Positions 16,236 through 23,646 of a stretch of DNA of 64,000 nt are shown one piece after another. The stretch is from Flavisolibacter nicotianae. GTDB lineage: Bacteria; Bacteroidota; Bacteroidia; Chitinophagales; Chitinophagaceae. The notes beneath the pieces are model-generated. The model did no database searches and was not told the origin of the DNA. It worked only from the letters and a program-made list of their open reading frames with translations. The position numbers and the translations under genes are program-made. The stretch covers positions 372,001 to 436,000 of the forward strand of contig NZ_RBCI01000002.1 of NCBI RefSeq assembly GCF_003628535.1, in the 5' to 3' direction. Position 1 is the first letter of the stretch, and each line of letters begins with the position of its first letter.

Positions 16236-16499
16236 ATGGGCAGTCTTTTGATGGCCATCCTGATCCTGGTGATCGTTGTTTCGATTTTTTACCGAAACAA
16301 CGATCCCGATGAAACAGATCGAAAAGAACAGGTGGTGATTGCAAAATTGAAAGAACAATACCGGCAGGCACTGAAATCGGGTAACCGGGCCGCGGCCCTG
16401 GAGGCGGGCCGCACGTATTACCGCTACCTGCGCAACAGCCGTGAACTGTCAAGCCAGGATGAACAGGCGATCGCCAAAGACCTGGCAGCGATGGAATAA
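16236..16499 (+). CDS. Small single-pass membrane protein (87 residues)
   Basis: The product has one N-terminal membrane segment (SLLMAILILVIVVSIFY, residues 3-19). A charged helical cytoplasmic part follows, with coiled-coil character (DRKEQVVIAKLKEQYRQALK) and a helical-repeat look (RAAALEAGRTYYRYLR), which recalls SHOCT-like short C-terminal modules. No function is known to me. It is followed at 163 bases by a lipoprotein gene on the same strand. Confidence 0.65.
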   Translation: MGSLLMAILILVIVVSIFYRNNDPDETDRKEQVVIAKLKEQYRQALKSGNRAAALEAGRTYYRYLRNSRELSSQDEQAIAKDLAAME

Positions 16500-16661
16500 T
16501 TTCTTTTTGTTTGCGCACCTTCCAGTTTGATAAATTACCTGCCTGGGAGTTTTTATTCAAATGAAATTATTCAACAGCGTTGCAGTACCAGCGGAAATTG
16601 GTTCCGGAGACAAAAGCACGCAGCGAAAACAACTTTTGTCAATTCTGCTTATTTTGAGCCG

Positions 16662-17048
16662 ATGATAAAAATCCTTCTGTCCGTCCTTGTTGCTTTAACC
16701 GTGGCCGGTTGCAACGGCGGCGCCTGTACATATGAAGACATGCCTTTCAGGGCCAGGATCGTTTCCATTGAAAAACGAACCATGCAGTCGGCCTATAACC
16801 TTGACCCGGCCAATACTGATTTTGGAATGGCTGTAAAACTGGCAACCAACATTCCTTCCCAGGACACACTCTACCTGGATGAGATGGTGAAACAAAAAAC
16901 AGATGCTGCGTTTGTAGCACAGCATCACCTTTCCGAGGGTTTGGTGCTCGAAGGCATGGCCCATGTGCGCACGTCAGGAACCTGTGCACCCGGTGGTTAC
17001 CGGTTTTCTGATTCGACGCTTAATCTGTCGATGAGGGAAAGAAACTAG
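16662..17048 (+). CDS. Hypothetical lipoprotein
   Basis: The 128-residue product starts with a lipoprotein signal peptide, MIKILLSVLVALTVAGC, whose lipobox Cys is residue 17. A short Cys-containing segment (NGGACTYEDMPF) follows, then a beta-rich domain with no family I can name. The start is the ATG 45 codons inside the longest frame, because only that choice gives a signal peptide. It is the last normal gene before the RAYT/REP region; the first REP begins 65 bases after the stop. Confidence 0.7.
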   Translation: MIKILLSVLVALTVAGCNGGACTYEDMPFRARIVSIEKRTMQSAYNLDPANTDFGMAVKLATNIPSQDTLYLDEMVKQKTDAAFVAQHHLSEGLVLEGMAHVRTSGTCAPGGYRFSDSTLNLSMRERN

Positions 17049-17112
17049 ATAGCGAAAACGAAACCATGCCTTCTCTTTCCCCAGTTCATAAACTTTTCTT
17101 CTTTTCTTCTTT

Positions 17113-17174
17113 CCCGATGCGTCTCCCACCGTAGAGGATTGCACTTTCGGCAAACTTGCGTGGGGACGCATCGG
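17113..17174. repeat. REP-1 palindrome upstream of RAYT
   Basis: CCGATGCGTCTCCCA (17114-17128) and TGGGGACGCATCGG (17161-17174) form imperfect inverted arms around a 32-base spacer. The whole unit is about 90% identical to REP-4 at 18393 and in the opposite orientation to REP-2 and REP-3. Confidence 0.85.
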
Positions 17175-17226
17175 CTCCAGTTAAGTGTATTTGCAACTAC
17201 GGCAGGCATTGTGTAGTTTTCTATTC

Positions 17227-17802
17227 ATGTCTGTGCATACACCTGTCCGGAGGTCCTGTATTTATTTTCTCACCTTTACCTGCTATCGCTGGCTTTCGCT
17301 GATCGAACAAGTTAGTGCATATGATGAAGTGTATAAATTCTTCGGCATCCTAAACCAAAGTGGACACCAGGTTTTGGGCTACGTTATCATGCCGAACCAT
17401 GTGCATTTACTGCTTTATTTCAATTACAGCGGTCAATCACTGAACACCGTTGTTGGCAATGGCAAGCGATTTATCGGTTATGAAATTATCAGGCGATTGA
17501 AACAGCATGGGGCAGAAGCTTTGCTCTCGTTGTTGCGTGAAGGTGTGAGTGAAATGAAAAAAGAGCGGGCACATTTGCACGAGCTCTGGCAGGGAACATT
17601 TGAGGCAAAGCCATGTCGAACGGAAAAATTTATCTTACAAAAGCTCAATTATGCACATGCGAACCCTTGTCGTGGCAAATGGAAACTGTGCGATGATCCA
17701 AACGACTATGCGCATAGTTCAGCTGCCTTTTATGAATTGGGAAAAAGAGAGAATCCACTGGTGAAAGATTACAGGGATTATTTAGTACTTGTGACGGAAT
17801 AG
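17227..17802 (+). CDS. REP-associated tyrosine transposase (RAYT, Y1 family)
   Basis: The 191-residue protein is an IS200/IS605-like Y1 single-strand transposase of the RAYT group. The metal-binding HUH motif is seen as YVIMPNHVHLLL (His58, His60). The likely catalytic tyrosine is Tyr142 in LNYAHANPCRGKW. RAYTs cut and join the REP palindromes that flank them, and here a REP lies 52 bases before the start and another 15 bases after the stop, in opposite orientations. The start is set at the second Met (MSVHTPVRRS), since the domain begins just after; 14 more codons are possible. The protein looks intact. A duplicated piece of its 3' end lies at 17884. Confidence 0.88.
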   Translation: MSVHTPVRRSCIYFLTFTCYRWLSLIEQVSAYDEVYKFFGILNQSGHQVLGYVIMPNHVHLLLYFNYSGQSLNTVVGNGKRFIGYEIIRRLKQHGAEALLSLLREGVSEMKKERAHLHELWQGTFEAKPCRTEKFILQKLNYAHANPCRGKWKLCDDPNDYAHSSAAFYELGKRENPLVKDYRDYLVLVTE

Positions 17803-17817
17803 CGAATGCTGCTGAAA

Positions 17818-17880
17818 CCGATGCGTCCCCGCAGAAGCTTTTTTGTTCAAGATAAAGTCTGCTGCGGGAGACACATCGGG
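17818..17880. repeat. REP-2 palindrome downstream of RAYT
   Basis: CCGATGCGTCCCCGCAG (17818-17834) pairs with CTGCGGGAGACACATCGGG (17862-17880); one arm carries ACACATCGG in place of ACGCATCGG. The orientation is reversed relative to REP-1, as expected for elements bracketing a RAYT. Confidence 0.85.
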
Positions 17881-17883
17881 AAA

Positions 17884-17952
17884 GTGAAACGGAATAATCT
17901 GTCATTGCGGGATTACCGTGACTATCTGACCTTGGTGACGGAGTATGGGTAG
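17884..17952 (+). pseudogene. Duplicated RAYT C-terminal fragment
   Basis: Read in frame, this stretch gives VKRNNLSLRDYRDYLTLVTE, then Tyr-Gly and a stop. The complete RAYT ends KRENPLVKDYRDYLVLVTE, so about 20 codons are duplicated with several substitutions. It lies between REP-2 and REP-3, in the position the 3' end of a second RAYT would have. It is a remnant, not an expressed gene. Confidence 0.75.
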
Positions 17953-17961
17953 TTGCTAAAG

Positions 17962-18023
17962 CCGATGCGTCCCCACGGGAAATTCTTTATGATGGACGAT
18001 GCTGCGGTGGGAGACGCATCGGG
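17962..18023. repeat. REP-3 palindrome
   Basis: CCGATGCGTCCCCAC (17962-17976) pairs with GTGGGAGACGCATCGGG (18007-18023). The orientation is the same as REP-2. It follows the RAYT tail remnant by 9 bases, mirroring the RAYT stop to REP-2 spacing. Confidence 0.85.
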
Positions 18024-18145
18024 AAAGTGAAGTGAAAATATATTTAACGAAAAAAAACTTGCTCAGGAGAGATAATTAAACGTTTTGTTCTCAACTTTCA
18101 GTTCTACCTTGTGAGAGATTATTAGACTAGATTGGAGATTATTAT

Positions 18146-18322
18146 ATGCAATTCAATGTGCATGGTGATAATAACACAATTGTTATCTATCACATCAATC
18201 AACAACCTGTTGCAAAAGCAAAGGGAAAGTCTAAGAACGTTCAAACATTCACAAAGATTCTATTTTCATTGATAGATCTTATTGTGAAGATTGTTCCGAT
18301 CCTATTCCTGACAAGTTGTTGA
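18146..18322 (+). CDS. 58-residue small membrane peptide gene
   Basis: The frame encodes MQFNVHGDNNTIVIYHINQQ, a Lys-rich linker (VAKAKGKSKN), and a C-terminal hydrophobic helix (ILFSLIDLIVKIVPILFLTSC). The N-terminal HGDNNTIVI stretch resembles short beta-forming GDNNT motifs found in other small proteins; I know no family for the whole. Signs that it is real: a GGAG ribosome site at 18135-18138 seven bases before the ATG, unusual in this genome, and a rho-independent terminator 12 bases after the stop. The stretch is clearly AT-richer than its surroundings, which suggests transfer. The small size, charged linker and single helix would fit a toxin-like or membrane-signalling peptide, but this is inference. 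Confidence 0.62.
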   Translation: MQFNVHGDNNTIVIYHINQQPVAKAKGKSKNVQTFTKILFSLIDLIVKIVPILFLTSC

Positions 18323-18333
18323 AAGAGAAAAGA

Positions 18334-18358
18334 AGCCCTGTTTATTCAGGGCTTTCTT
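18334..18358 (+). terminator. Rho-independent terminator of the 58-codon gene
   Basis: AGCCCTG (18334-18340) pairs with CAGGGCT (18347-18353) and is followed by TTCTTTATTT. It directly follows the small peptide gene. Confidence 0.8.
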
Positions 18359-18392
18359 TATTTGGTTGGAAATTCCTTGCTTTCTTTTCTTT

Positions 18393-18454
18393 CCCGATGC
18401 GTCTCCCACCGTAGAGAATTGCACTCTCCACAAACTTGCGTGGGGACGCATCGG
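18393..18454. repeat. REP-4 palindrome
   Basis: A near-copy of REP-1 in the same orientation (arms CCGATGCGTCTCCCA and TGGGGACGCATCGG, differences only in the spacer). It also keeps about 10 bases of matching sequence before the left arm, so the repeated unit is longer than the palindrome. Confidence 0.85.
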
Positions 18455-18483
18455 TCCCAAAGAACTTCCATGCAGTTGAAAAA

Positions 18484-18510
18484 GCCCGCTGCAGGGACGC
18501 ATCGGGGAAG
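18484..18510. repeat. REP-5 half element
   Basis: A single arm, GCTGCAGGGACGCATCGGGG, without a nearby partner. It resembles the outer arm of REP-2 in reverse. Confidence 0.6.
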
Positions 18511-18516
18511 AAAAAA

Positions 18517-18553
18517 GTCAAAACCCAAAAGCGATTGCACTTTGAATTTTGAC
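18517..18553. repeat. Short inverted repeat next to tRNA-Thr (locus A3)
   Basis: GTCAAAACCCAAAAGCG ... CTTTGAATTTTGAC: the arms GTCAAAA (18517-18523) and TTTTGAC (18547-18553) pair. The word order is the same as in loci A1, A2 and A5. It lies just past the 3' end of the tRNA gene and may end its transcript. Confidence 0.55.
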
Positions 18554-18559
18554 TCTCTG

Positions 18560-18632
18560 AGCCAACTATCAGATTCGAACTGACGACCCGCACTTTACGA
18601 AAGTGCTGCTCTACCAGCTGAGCTAAGTTGGC
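18560..18632 (-). tRNA. tRNA-Thr (anticodon CGU)
   Basis: The minus strand gives a 73-base cloverleaf: acceptor arm GCCAACT/AGTTGGC with a U discriminator, D arm with AGCTCAGCTGGTAGAGCA, and anticodon arm CACTT/AAGTG with loop TTCGTAA. The loop sets the anticodon as CGU, for the threonine codon ACG. The T arm carries GTTCGAATC. The 3' CCA is not encoded. The gene borders the RAYT/REP region. Confidence 0.95.
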
Positions 18633-18720
18633 TTGCGTTACAAAAATAATCGTGCTGTTCTTTTTTACAAAGGACTGTTTCGAAACTTTCCACCCGAAAT
18701 TTGTGCGATACAAAAAATAC

Positions 18721-19887
18721 ATGGTTACCCTTCCTTCGATCCTCGACAACGATTTTTACAAGTTCACCATGCAGCAATGCGTGGTCAAGCTCTTCCCGAA
18801 AGCCAAGGCCCGTTACCGCTTTATCAATCGCGGCAGGCACCGCTTCCCGCCGGGATTCGCCGCAGCCCTGCGGGCTTCGGTGGAAACGATGGCCGGTCTG
18901 AAACTCAGTTCTGGTGAAAAGCGCTGGCTATGCCAGGTCTGTCCCTATTTTGATCCTGTTTACCTCGACTTTTTGCAGGGCTATCGCTACGATCCATCTG
19001 AAGTGCGTATCGAGCAGGAGGGAGAAGAGGTACATGTATTTATCGAAGGATATTGGTACCGCACCATTCTTTGGGAAGTGCCCCTGCTGTGCCTTATCTC
19101 CGAAAATTTTTATGCCTTGCAGAACGGGCAGCGGGAAAGCGACGAAACGGTTGTCGCAAAAACCAAGCAGAAGATCGAAGGCTATGCAAAAATGGGTGTC
19201 ACAGTTGCCGAATTCGGCACCCGCCGCAGGCACTCCTTTCACGTCCACGACCTGGTGGTGAAAACGCTGAAGGCGCACGGCAGCCCTTTTGTCGGTACCA
19301 GCAATGTGCACCTGGCGAGGGTGCACCAGACAAAGCCCATCGGCACGCATGCACATGAATGGTTCATGTTTCATGCCGCGAAATACGGTTTCAAGATGGC
19401 CAACACCATGGCCCTGGAGCACTGGATCGATGTGTACCGCGGAGACCTGGGCATTGCCTTGTCGGATACATTTACCACGGATGAATTTTTTGAAATCTTC
19501 GACAAGAAATTTGCCCGCCTCTTCGACGGCGTCCGGCACGACAGCGGCGACCCGCTGGTGTTCGCGGATAAGACCATCAACCACTACAAAAGCCTGGGCA
19601 TCGACCCGCTTTCCAAGACCATCATTTTTTCCGATTCGCTGAATTACGACCGTGTGCAAACCATCGCAGAACACTGCAACGGGCGGATCGGGATTTCCTT
19701 CGGCATCGGTACCAATTTTACCAACGATGTCGGACTGAAGCCCATGAACATCGTCATCAAAATGACGGAGGCCATGCCCGAATCGGAAGCCTGGACACCC
19801 GTTGTCAAACTATCGGATGAGCCCATGAAACACACGGGGGACGAAGCCAGTATTGCATTGGCAAAAGCGGCCCTGCAGATCAACTGA
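18721..19887 (+). CDS. pncB: Nicotinate phosphoribosyltransferase
   Basis: The enzyme joins nicotinate and PRPP to give nicotinate mononucleotide in NAD salvage. The 388-residue protein has family landmarks LDNDFYKFTMQQ at residue 8, EFGTRRRHSFHVHD near 160 (with the active-site histidine region), GTSNVHLAR near 190, GTHAHEWFMFHA near 208, and GVRHDSGDPLVFADK near 272. Length is typical of the short bacterial form. The start is the ATG beginning MVTLPSILDNDF; the longest frame runs back into the tRNA gene and is rejected. It is divergent from the tRNA gene. Confidence 0.95.
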   Translation: MVTLPSILDNDFYKFTMQQCVVKLFPKAKARYRFINRGRHRFPPGFAAALRASVETMAGLKLSSGEKRWLCQVCPYFDPVYLDFLQGYRYDPSEVRIEQEGEEVHVFIEGYWYRTILWEVPLLCLISENFYALQNGQRESDETVVAKTKQKIEGYAKMGVTVAEFGTRRRHSFHVHDLVVKTLKAHGSPFVGTSNVHLARVHQTKPIGTHAHEWFMFHAAKYGFKMANTMALEHWIDVYRGDLGIALSDTFTTDEFFEIFDKKFARLFDGVRHDSGDPLVFADKTINHYKSLGIDPLSKTIIFSDSLNYDRVQTIAEHCNGRIGISFGIGTNFTNDVGLKPMNIVIKMTEAMPESEAWTPVVKLSDEPMKHTGDEASIALAKAALQIN

Positions 19888-19958
19888 TTTCGTTCACAGA
19901 TCGTTCGGTAACATCGTTCGTAGTTTGAAAAACCTTGCCCGACACACGACTTGTTTGG

Positions 19959-20654
19959 TTACTGTACCGGGTGCCAAACGTACCCTTTCAGTTGGTAGTG
20001 GGTAAGTACCGTTTGTGCCGTTAACGACACCTTTACGTCCGGGAGCAGTTCCTCTTTTTTTACTTCGAAAAATTCCATGGCCTGGCCGCAGGCAATAAAT
20101 TTCGCACCCATCTTTTGCAGGTCGGCGATCAGCTTTAGATTGGGGTTGTCTGTTTTGTATTTTTTTTGGTAGGCTTCGTTTGTTTTCAGGGCATTCAGGG
20201 CGGCCGCATGCACCACGATCACCGGCAGGATTCGTTTGGCCGGAATACCGGAAGCCACGTGGAGGTTGATGACCCTTGCCACTTCATCCAAACTTGAGTT
20301 GATATTTTTGGCGGTGGAATCGGGGTTGTTGACTGTTACTTCAAACAGGATCTTGTAGTTGATGTTCGGATCCGGCGTTTCCGTTACCTCGCTTACCGGG
20401 ATGATGCCACTGTACTCGTCTCCTTTCAGCGCAGGAAACTGTTCCCTGGCTTCAATGTTTTTCCATTTTGTCTTCTCTGCAAATTCTTTTTCCACTTTCA
20501 GCGAATCGGCATGGAACTGTGCCCGCAGCTCCGTTTCTTTTGCCAAAAGAATACTGTCTTTTGCACGAAGCAAACTGTCACGCATGAGTTTTTGTGCTGA
20601 AGCAAACAAAAGGGAAAAGCATGGCAGTAGCAGAAAGAAGAAGCGTTTTCTCAT
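19959..20654 (-). CDS. Exported DsrE-like family protein
   Basis: The 231-residue product has a signal peptide (MRKRFFFLLLPCFSLLFASAQ), a short charged helical part, then a DsrE/DsrF-like domain in the last 125 residues. That domain shows RVINLHVASGIPAKRILPVIVVHAAAL and ADLQKMGAKFIACGQAMEFF, ending TVLTHYQLKGYVWH. The single conserved cysteine (ACGQ) matches the position used in DsrE proteins for sulfur carriage, though many exported members have no proven sulfur role. It is divergent from the gamma-glutamyltransferase gene, with overlapping leaders. Confidence 0.75.
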   Translation of the reverse strand: MRKRFFFLLLPCFSLLFASAQKLMRDSLLRAKDSILLAKETELRAQFHADSLKVEKEFAEKTKWKNIEAREQFPALKGDEYSGIIPVSEVTETPDPNINYKILFEVTVNNPDSTAKNINSSLDEVARVINLHVASGIPAKRILPVIVVHAAALNALKTNEAYQKKYKTDNPNLKLIADLQKMGAKFIACGQAMEFFEVKKEELLPDVKVSLTAQTVLTHYQLKGYVWHPVQ

Positions 20655-20863
20655 ATACAGTTTGATTTGAGTCTGAATATAGGATGAAAGGACAGAAGAA
20701 TTTTCCGTTTTCGGTCGCCGTTTCTTTTTGCCTACCAGCGCAGCGGTACGTGGATTTGGTTTTGGCTAATTCGTTTTCATCGGTGCGTATACGAATAGCC
20801 GGTCACGCAATTCAACGGTGCTGTCCTTGCTCTCGCTTATCTTTAAGAATTCAAGTTTTTTGT

Positions 20864-22744
20864 ATGAAGAAGCTCCTCCTGTCACTCGTTTTCATTTCCT
20901 GCTTTTCACCCTGTTTTTCGCAACAAACCCAAAAGCCACCTTTGCATGGCAAAAACTGGATGGCAATAACCGGTAAGCCCCTGGCCGCGGAAGCCGGTGC
21001 CATGATCTTTCAGAAAGGTGGCAACGCGGTGGATGCCGCCTGTGCGATGCTTGCCGCCACCTGCACCATGTGGGATGTGTTGAGCTGGGGCGGCGAAACG
21101 CAGGCGCTGCTCTACAATCCAAAAACCAAAAAAGTCATTGCCATCAATGCCCTGGGGGTGGCGCCAACCGGTGCCACGCCGGAATTTTTTAAGAGCAAGG
21201 GCTTCAACTTCCCACCCGAGTACGGCCCACTGGCCGCCGTGACACCGGGTACGCCGGGCGGACTTTGCTACATGCTGGCCAACTACGGAACCATGACCCT
21301 GGAACAAGTGCTGGCGCCGGCCATGCAACTGGCTGCGGGTTATCCCATCGAAGCGCAAACGGCCAACAGTTTTGAAAAGGAAAAAGAGCGGATCAAGCAG
21401 TGGCCGTACAGCAAAAAAGTATTTTTCCCGCACCTGGGCGAAAAGCGGGAAGCGCCGGAGGCAGGAGAGATTTTCGTACAGAAAGAACTGCTGCAAACAT
21501 TGACGAAAATGGTCGAAGCCGAACGGGCGGCCCGAAAAAAAGGACATAGCCGGAAAGAGGCCATCATGGCGGCCAACGACCGTTTTTACAAAGGCGACAT
21601 CGCCAGGGAATTTGCCCGCGGCAGCCAGGAACAGGGGGGCCTAATTACGACGCAGGATTTGGCCAACTGGAAACCAGTGGAGGAAGAGCCGATGAAGACA
21701 AGCTACAAAGGAATTGATGTGTACAAGCTGCAGCAATGGACACAGGGACCAATGCTCCTGCAGGCCCTGAATATTCTTGAAAACTTCGACCTGAAGAGCA
21801 TGGGCTACAACAGTATCCAATACATTCACACCCTGTACCAGGCCATGAGCCTTGCCTTTGCCGACAGGGACTTTTATTACGGCGATCCGTCTTTCACGCC
21901 GGAAGAGCCAATGAAAGGGTTACTGAGCAAGGACTACGCAAAGCAACGGGCTGCGCTGATCCGTTTCGATAAAAACAACCCGGCCATCGGTCCCGGCGAT
22001 CCTTACCCATTCGAGGGAAAGAAAAATCCCTACGTGGAGCTGCTGAAAAACAGGGGATACGAGATGGATACCAGCGGCAGAAATTTTGCGCCGGCGCACG
22101 ATGTGCGGAACAGCCTGGGCCTAAATGATTACCAGCACAGTCTCTGGCTGGGCACCACCAGCGTGGAAGCGGCCGACAAGGAAGGCTGGGTGGTTTCCAT
22201 CACACCCAGCGGCGGCTGGAACCCGGCTTGTATTGCCGGCAATACAGGCGTGGGCATGAGCCAGCGCATGCAAAGTTTTGTGCTCGACTCGACACTCAAT
22301 CCTTTCAACGTGGTGCATCCGGGCAAACGTCCGCGGGTGACGCTGACACCATCGCTGGCAATGAAAGACGGCAAGCCTTTTCTTGCCTTTGCCGTGCAGG
22401 GCGGCGATACGCAGGATCAAAACCTGCTGCAGTTCTTCTTAAACATCGTCGAATTTGGCATGACGGTGCAACAGGCCACCGAAGCAGCCAATATCAATAC
22501 CAACCAGCTCTGGCTTTCGCTGGGTGGTGAAAAAACAAGCGACCGCACGCCGCGTCCGGGCAGCATTTTGCTCAACAGCAAAACACCAGAACCTGTTCGC
22601 GAGGCGCTGAAAAAAATGGGTTATACCCTGAGTTTTACCGATCGAAGCAGCGGTCCAATCAATGCTATTTATTTCGACTGGAAGCACGGCAGCTTCTGGG
22701 GCGGCTCCAGCAATCACGGGGAAGATTATGGAATTGGATGGTGA
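20864..22744 (+). CDS. Gamma-glutamyltransferase family protein (secreted)
   Basis: The 626-residue protein has a signal peptide (MKKLLLSLVFISCFSPCFSQQ) and the gamma-glutamyltransferase fold, an Ntn-hydrolase that cleaves itself into two subunits. The early motif GGNAVDAACAMLAAT, GTPGGLCYML and the segment HSLWLGTTSVEAADKEGWVVSIT are present. Thr431 in LGTTS is the expected self-cleavage and catalytic residue. The late part PRVTLTPSLAMKDGKPFLAFAVQGGDTQDQ fits the small subunit. Members of this branch may prefer acyl amides other than glutathione, so the substrate is open. The start is set at the signal peptide, 60 codons inside the longest frame. Confidence 0.88.
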   Translation: MKKLLLSLVFISCFSPCFSQQTQKPPLHGKNWMAITGKPLAAEAGAMIFQKGGNAVDAACAMLAATCTMWDVLSWGGETQALLYNPKTKKVIAINALGVAPTGATPEFFKSKGFNFPPEYGPLAAVTPGTPGGLCYMLANYGTMTLEQVLAPAMQLAAGYPIEAQTANSFEKEKERIKQWPYSKKVFFPHLGEKREAPEAGEIFVQKELLQTLTKMVEAERAARKKGHSRKEAIMAANDRFYKGDIAREFARGSQEQGGLITTQDLANWKPVEEEPMKTSYKGIDVYKLQQWTQGPMLLQALNILENFDLKSMGYNSIQYIHTLYQAMSLAFADRDFYYGDPSFTPEEPMKGLLSKDYAKQRAALIRFDKNNPAIGPGDPYPFEGKKNPYVELLKNRGYEMDTSGRNFAPAHDVRNSLGLNDYQHSLWLGTTSVEAADKEGWVVSITPSGGWNPACIAGNTGVGMSQRMQSFVLDSTLNPFNVVHPGKRPRVTLTPSLAMKDGKPFLAFAVQGGDTQDQNLLQFFLNIVEFGMTVQQATEAANINTNQLWLSLGGEKTSDRTPRPGSILLNSKTPEPVREALKKMGYTLSFTDRSSGPINAIYFDWKHGSFWGGSSNHGEDYGIGW

Positions 22745-22749
22745 TTAGC

Positions 22750-22895
22750 TGAGACGGCAAACGGGAGACGTGAAACAGGAAAAACATGCGACAACAAGCT
22801 CTCCGAAGGATAGCTTTTGCCCAGGTACTCTTAGGCAAACGTGTCAACACGTAAACCTGTGAACTGTTTTTGTTTCATGTTTGCGGTCACTTGCC
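22750..22895. repeat. Inverted repeat between GGT and DUF1345 stops (locus B2)
   Basis: The left arm (about 22754-22785, GGCAAACGGGAGACGTGAAAC...) and right arm (about 22865-22892, TGTTTTTGTTTCATGTTTGCGG) are reverse complements if one 8-base unit is skipped in the right arm. The words GTGAAAC and GCAAAC are shared with locus B1. The right arm covers the DUF1345 stop codon. Confidence 0.6.
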
Positions 22896-23573
22896 AATTA
22901 GCCCTGAAACGATGTTGATGATCAGCGCAATGATGGTGGTATTGTAAACAAACGAAAGCAAGCCATGCGCCAGGGCCAGCCGGCGGATAGGCCGCCTGGT
23001 AATATTGACATCGGCCGTTTGAAAGGTCATGGCGAGAATAAAAGAAAAATAGGCGAAGTCTAAAAAGTCCGGCTGTTCGTTACCCGGGAACTGCAGGCCG
23101 CCTGCATAACCAAATTCTCCTTCTTCCGCTTTTTGCGGTTTGTCGTAAAAAAGGTGCGCATAGCGAATGGTAAATACCGAGTGGATGAGGAGCCACGAAA
23201 GAGTGATGGCGACGAGCGATAAAACGATGTGCAGGCTTAAGCCAATTTTGTTCCCTGTCGGTTGGTCCTTGAGTAAAAGGATGACGGCAAAAAGAGAGAT
23301 AAACGCCGCGCCAACGACAATCAGGAAAACTACCAGCCAACTGGCGTCTTGCTCCTGGGCAATCTTCGCTGTCTTTTTCGGATGTTGAAGAAGGATGGTG
23401 ACCCACGAGAAGAAAAGTGAGGTGGCGGCGAAACAGATCCAGCCATACAAAAACGCAGTGCCGTTTGCCTGCGATTTTTCTACAAGAAAGAAAACAAGCA
23501 CGCCCATGGCCAGCGATATGAGCAAGCGATAGGTCCGGTCCAGTTTGTCAACAGTGAGTAAAAATGTTTTCAT
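22887..23573 (-). CDS. DUF1345 membrane protein
   Basis: The 228-residue protein has five to six hydrophobic segments, with the DUF1345 pattern FLYGWICFAATSLFFSWVTI, LSWLLIHSVFTIRYAHLFY near residue 130, and DFLDFAYFSFILAMTFQTADVNIT near 170. The family is widespread and its role is not known. It is monocistronic, converging on the gamma-glutamyltransferase gene. Confidence 0.86.
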   Translation of the reverse strand: MKTFLLTVDKLDRTYRLLISLAMGVLVFFLVEKSQANGTAFLYGWICFAATSLFFSWVTILLQHPKKTAKIAQEQDASWLVVFLIVVGAAFISLFAVILLLKDQPTGNKIGLSLHIVLSLVAITLSWLLIHSVFTIRYAHLFYDKPQKAEEGEFGYAGGLQFPGNEQPDFLDFAYFSFILAMTFQTADVNITRRPIRRLALAHGLLSFVYNTTIIALIINIVSGLIGK

Positions 23574-23646
23574 GATGGCGATGCGCTAGTGTTTGCCCAC
23601 ACAATTTAAACACTTGTCGTCAGCAACCGGCCGAATGCGAAACGGT

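Noticed and set aside
17101-18510. RAYT region as a prophage or integrative element inserted at tRNA-Thr
   Set aside because: No integrase, no direct-repeat copy of the tRNA 3' end, and no phage genes are seen; REPs and RAYT explain it better.
18342-18749. 135-codon minus-strand frame across tRNA-Thr
   Set aside because: Its QLVEQHFRKVRVVSSNLIVGS part is simply the translation of the tRNA sequence, a common false protein.
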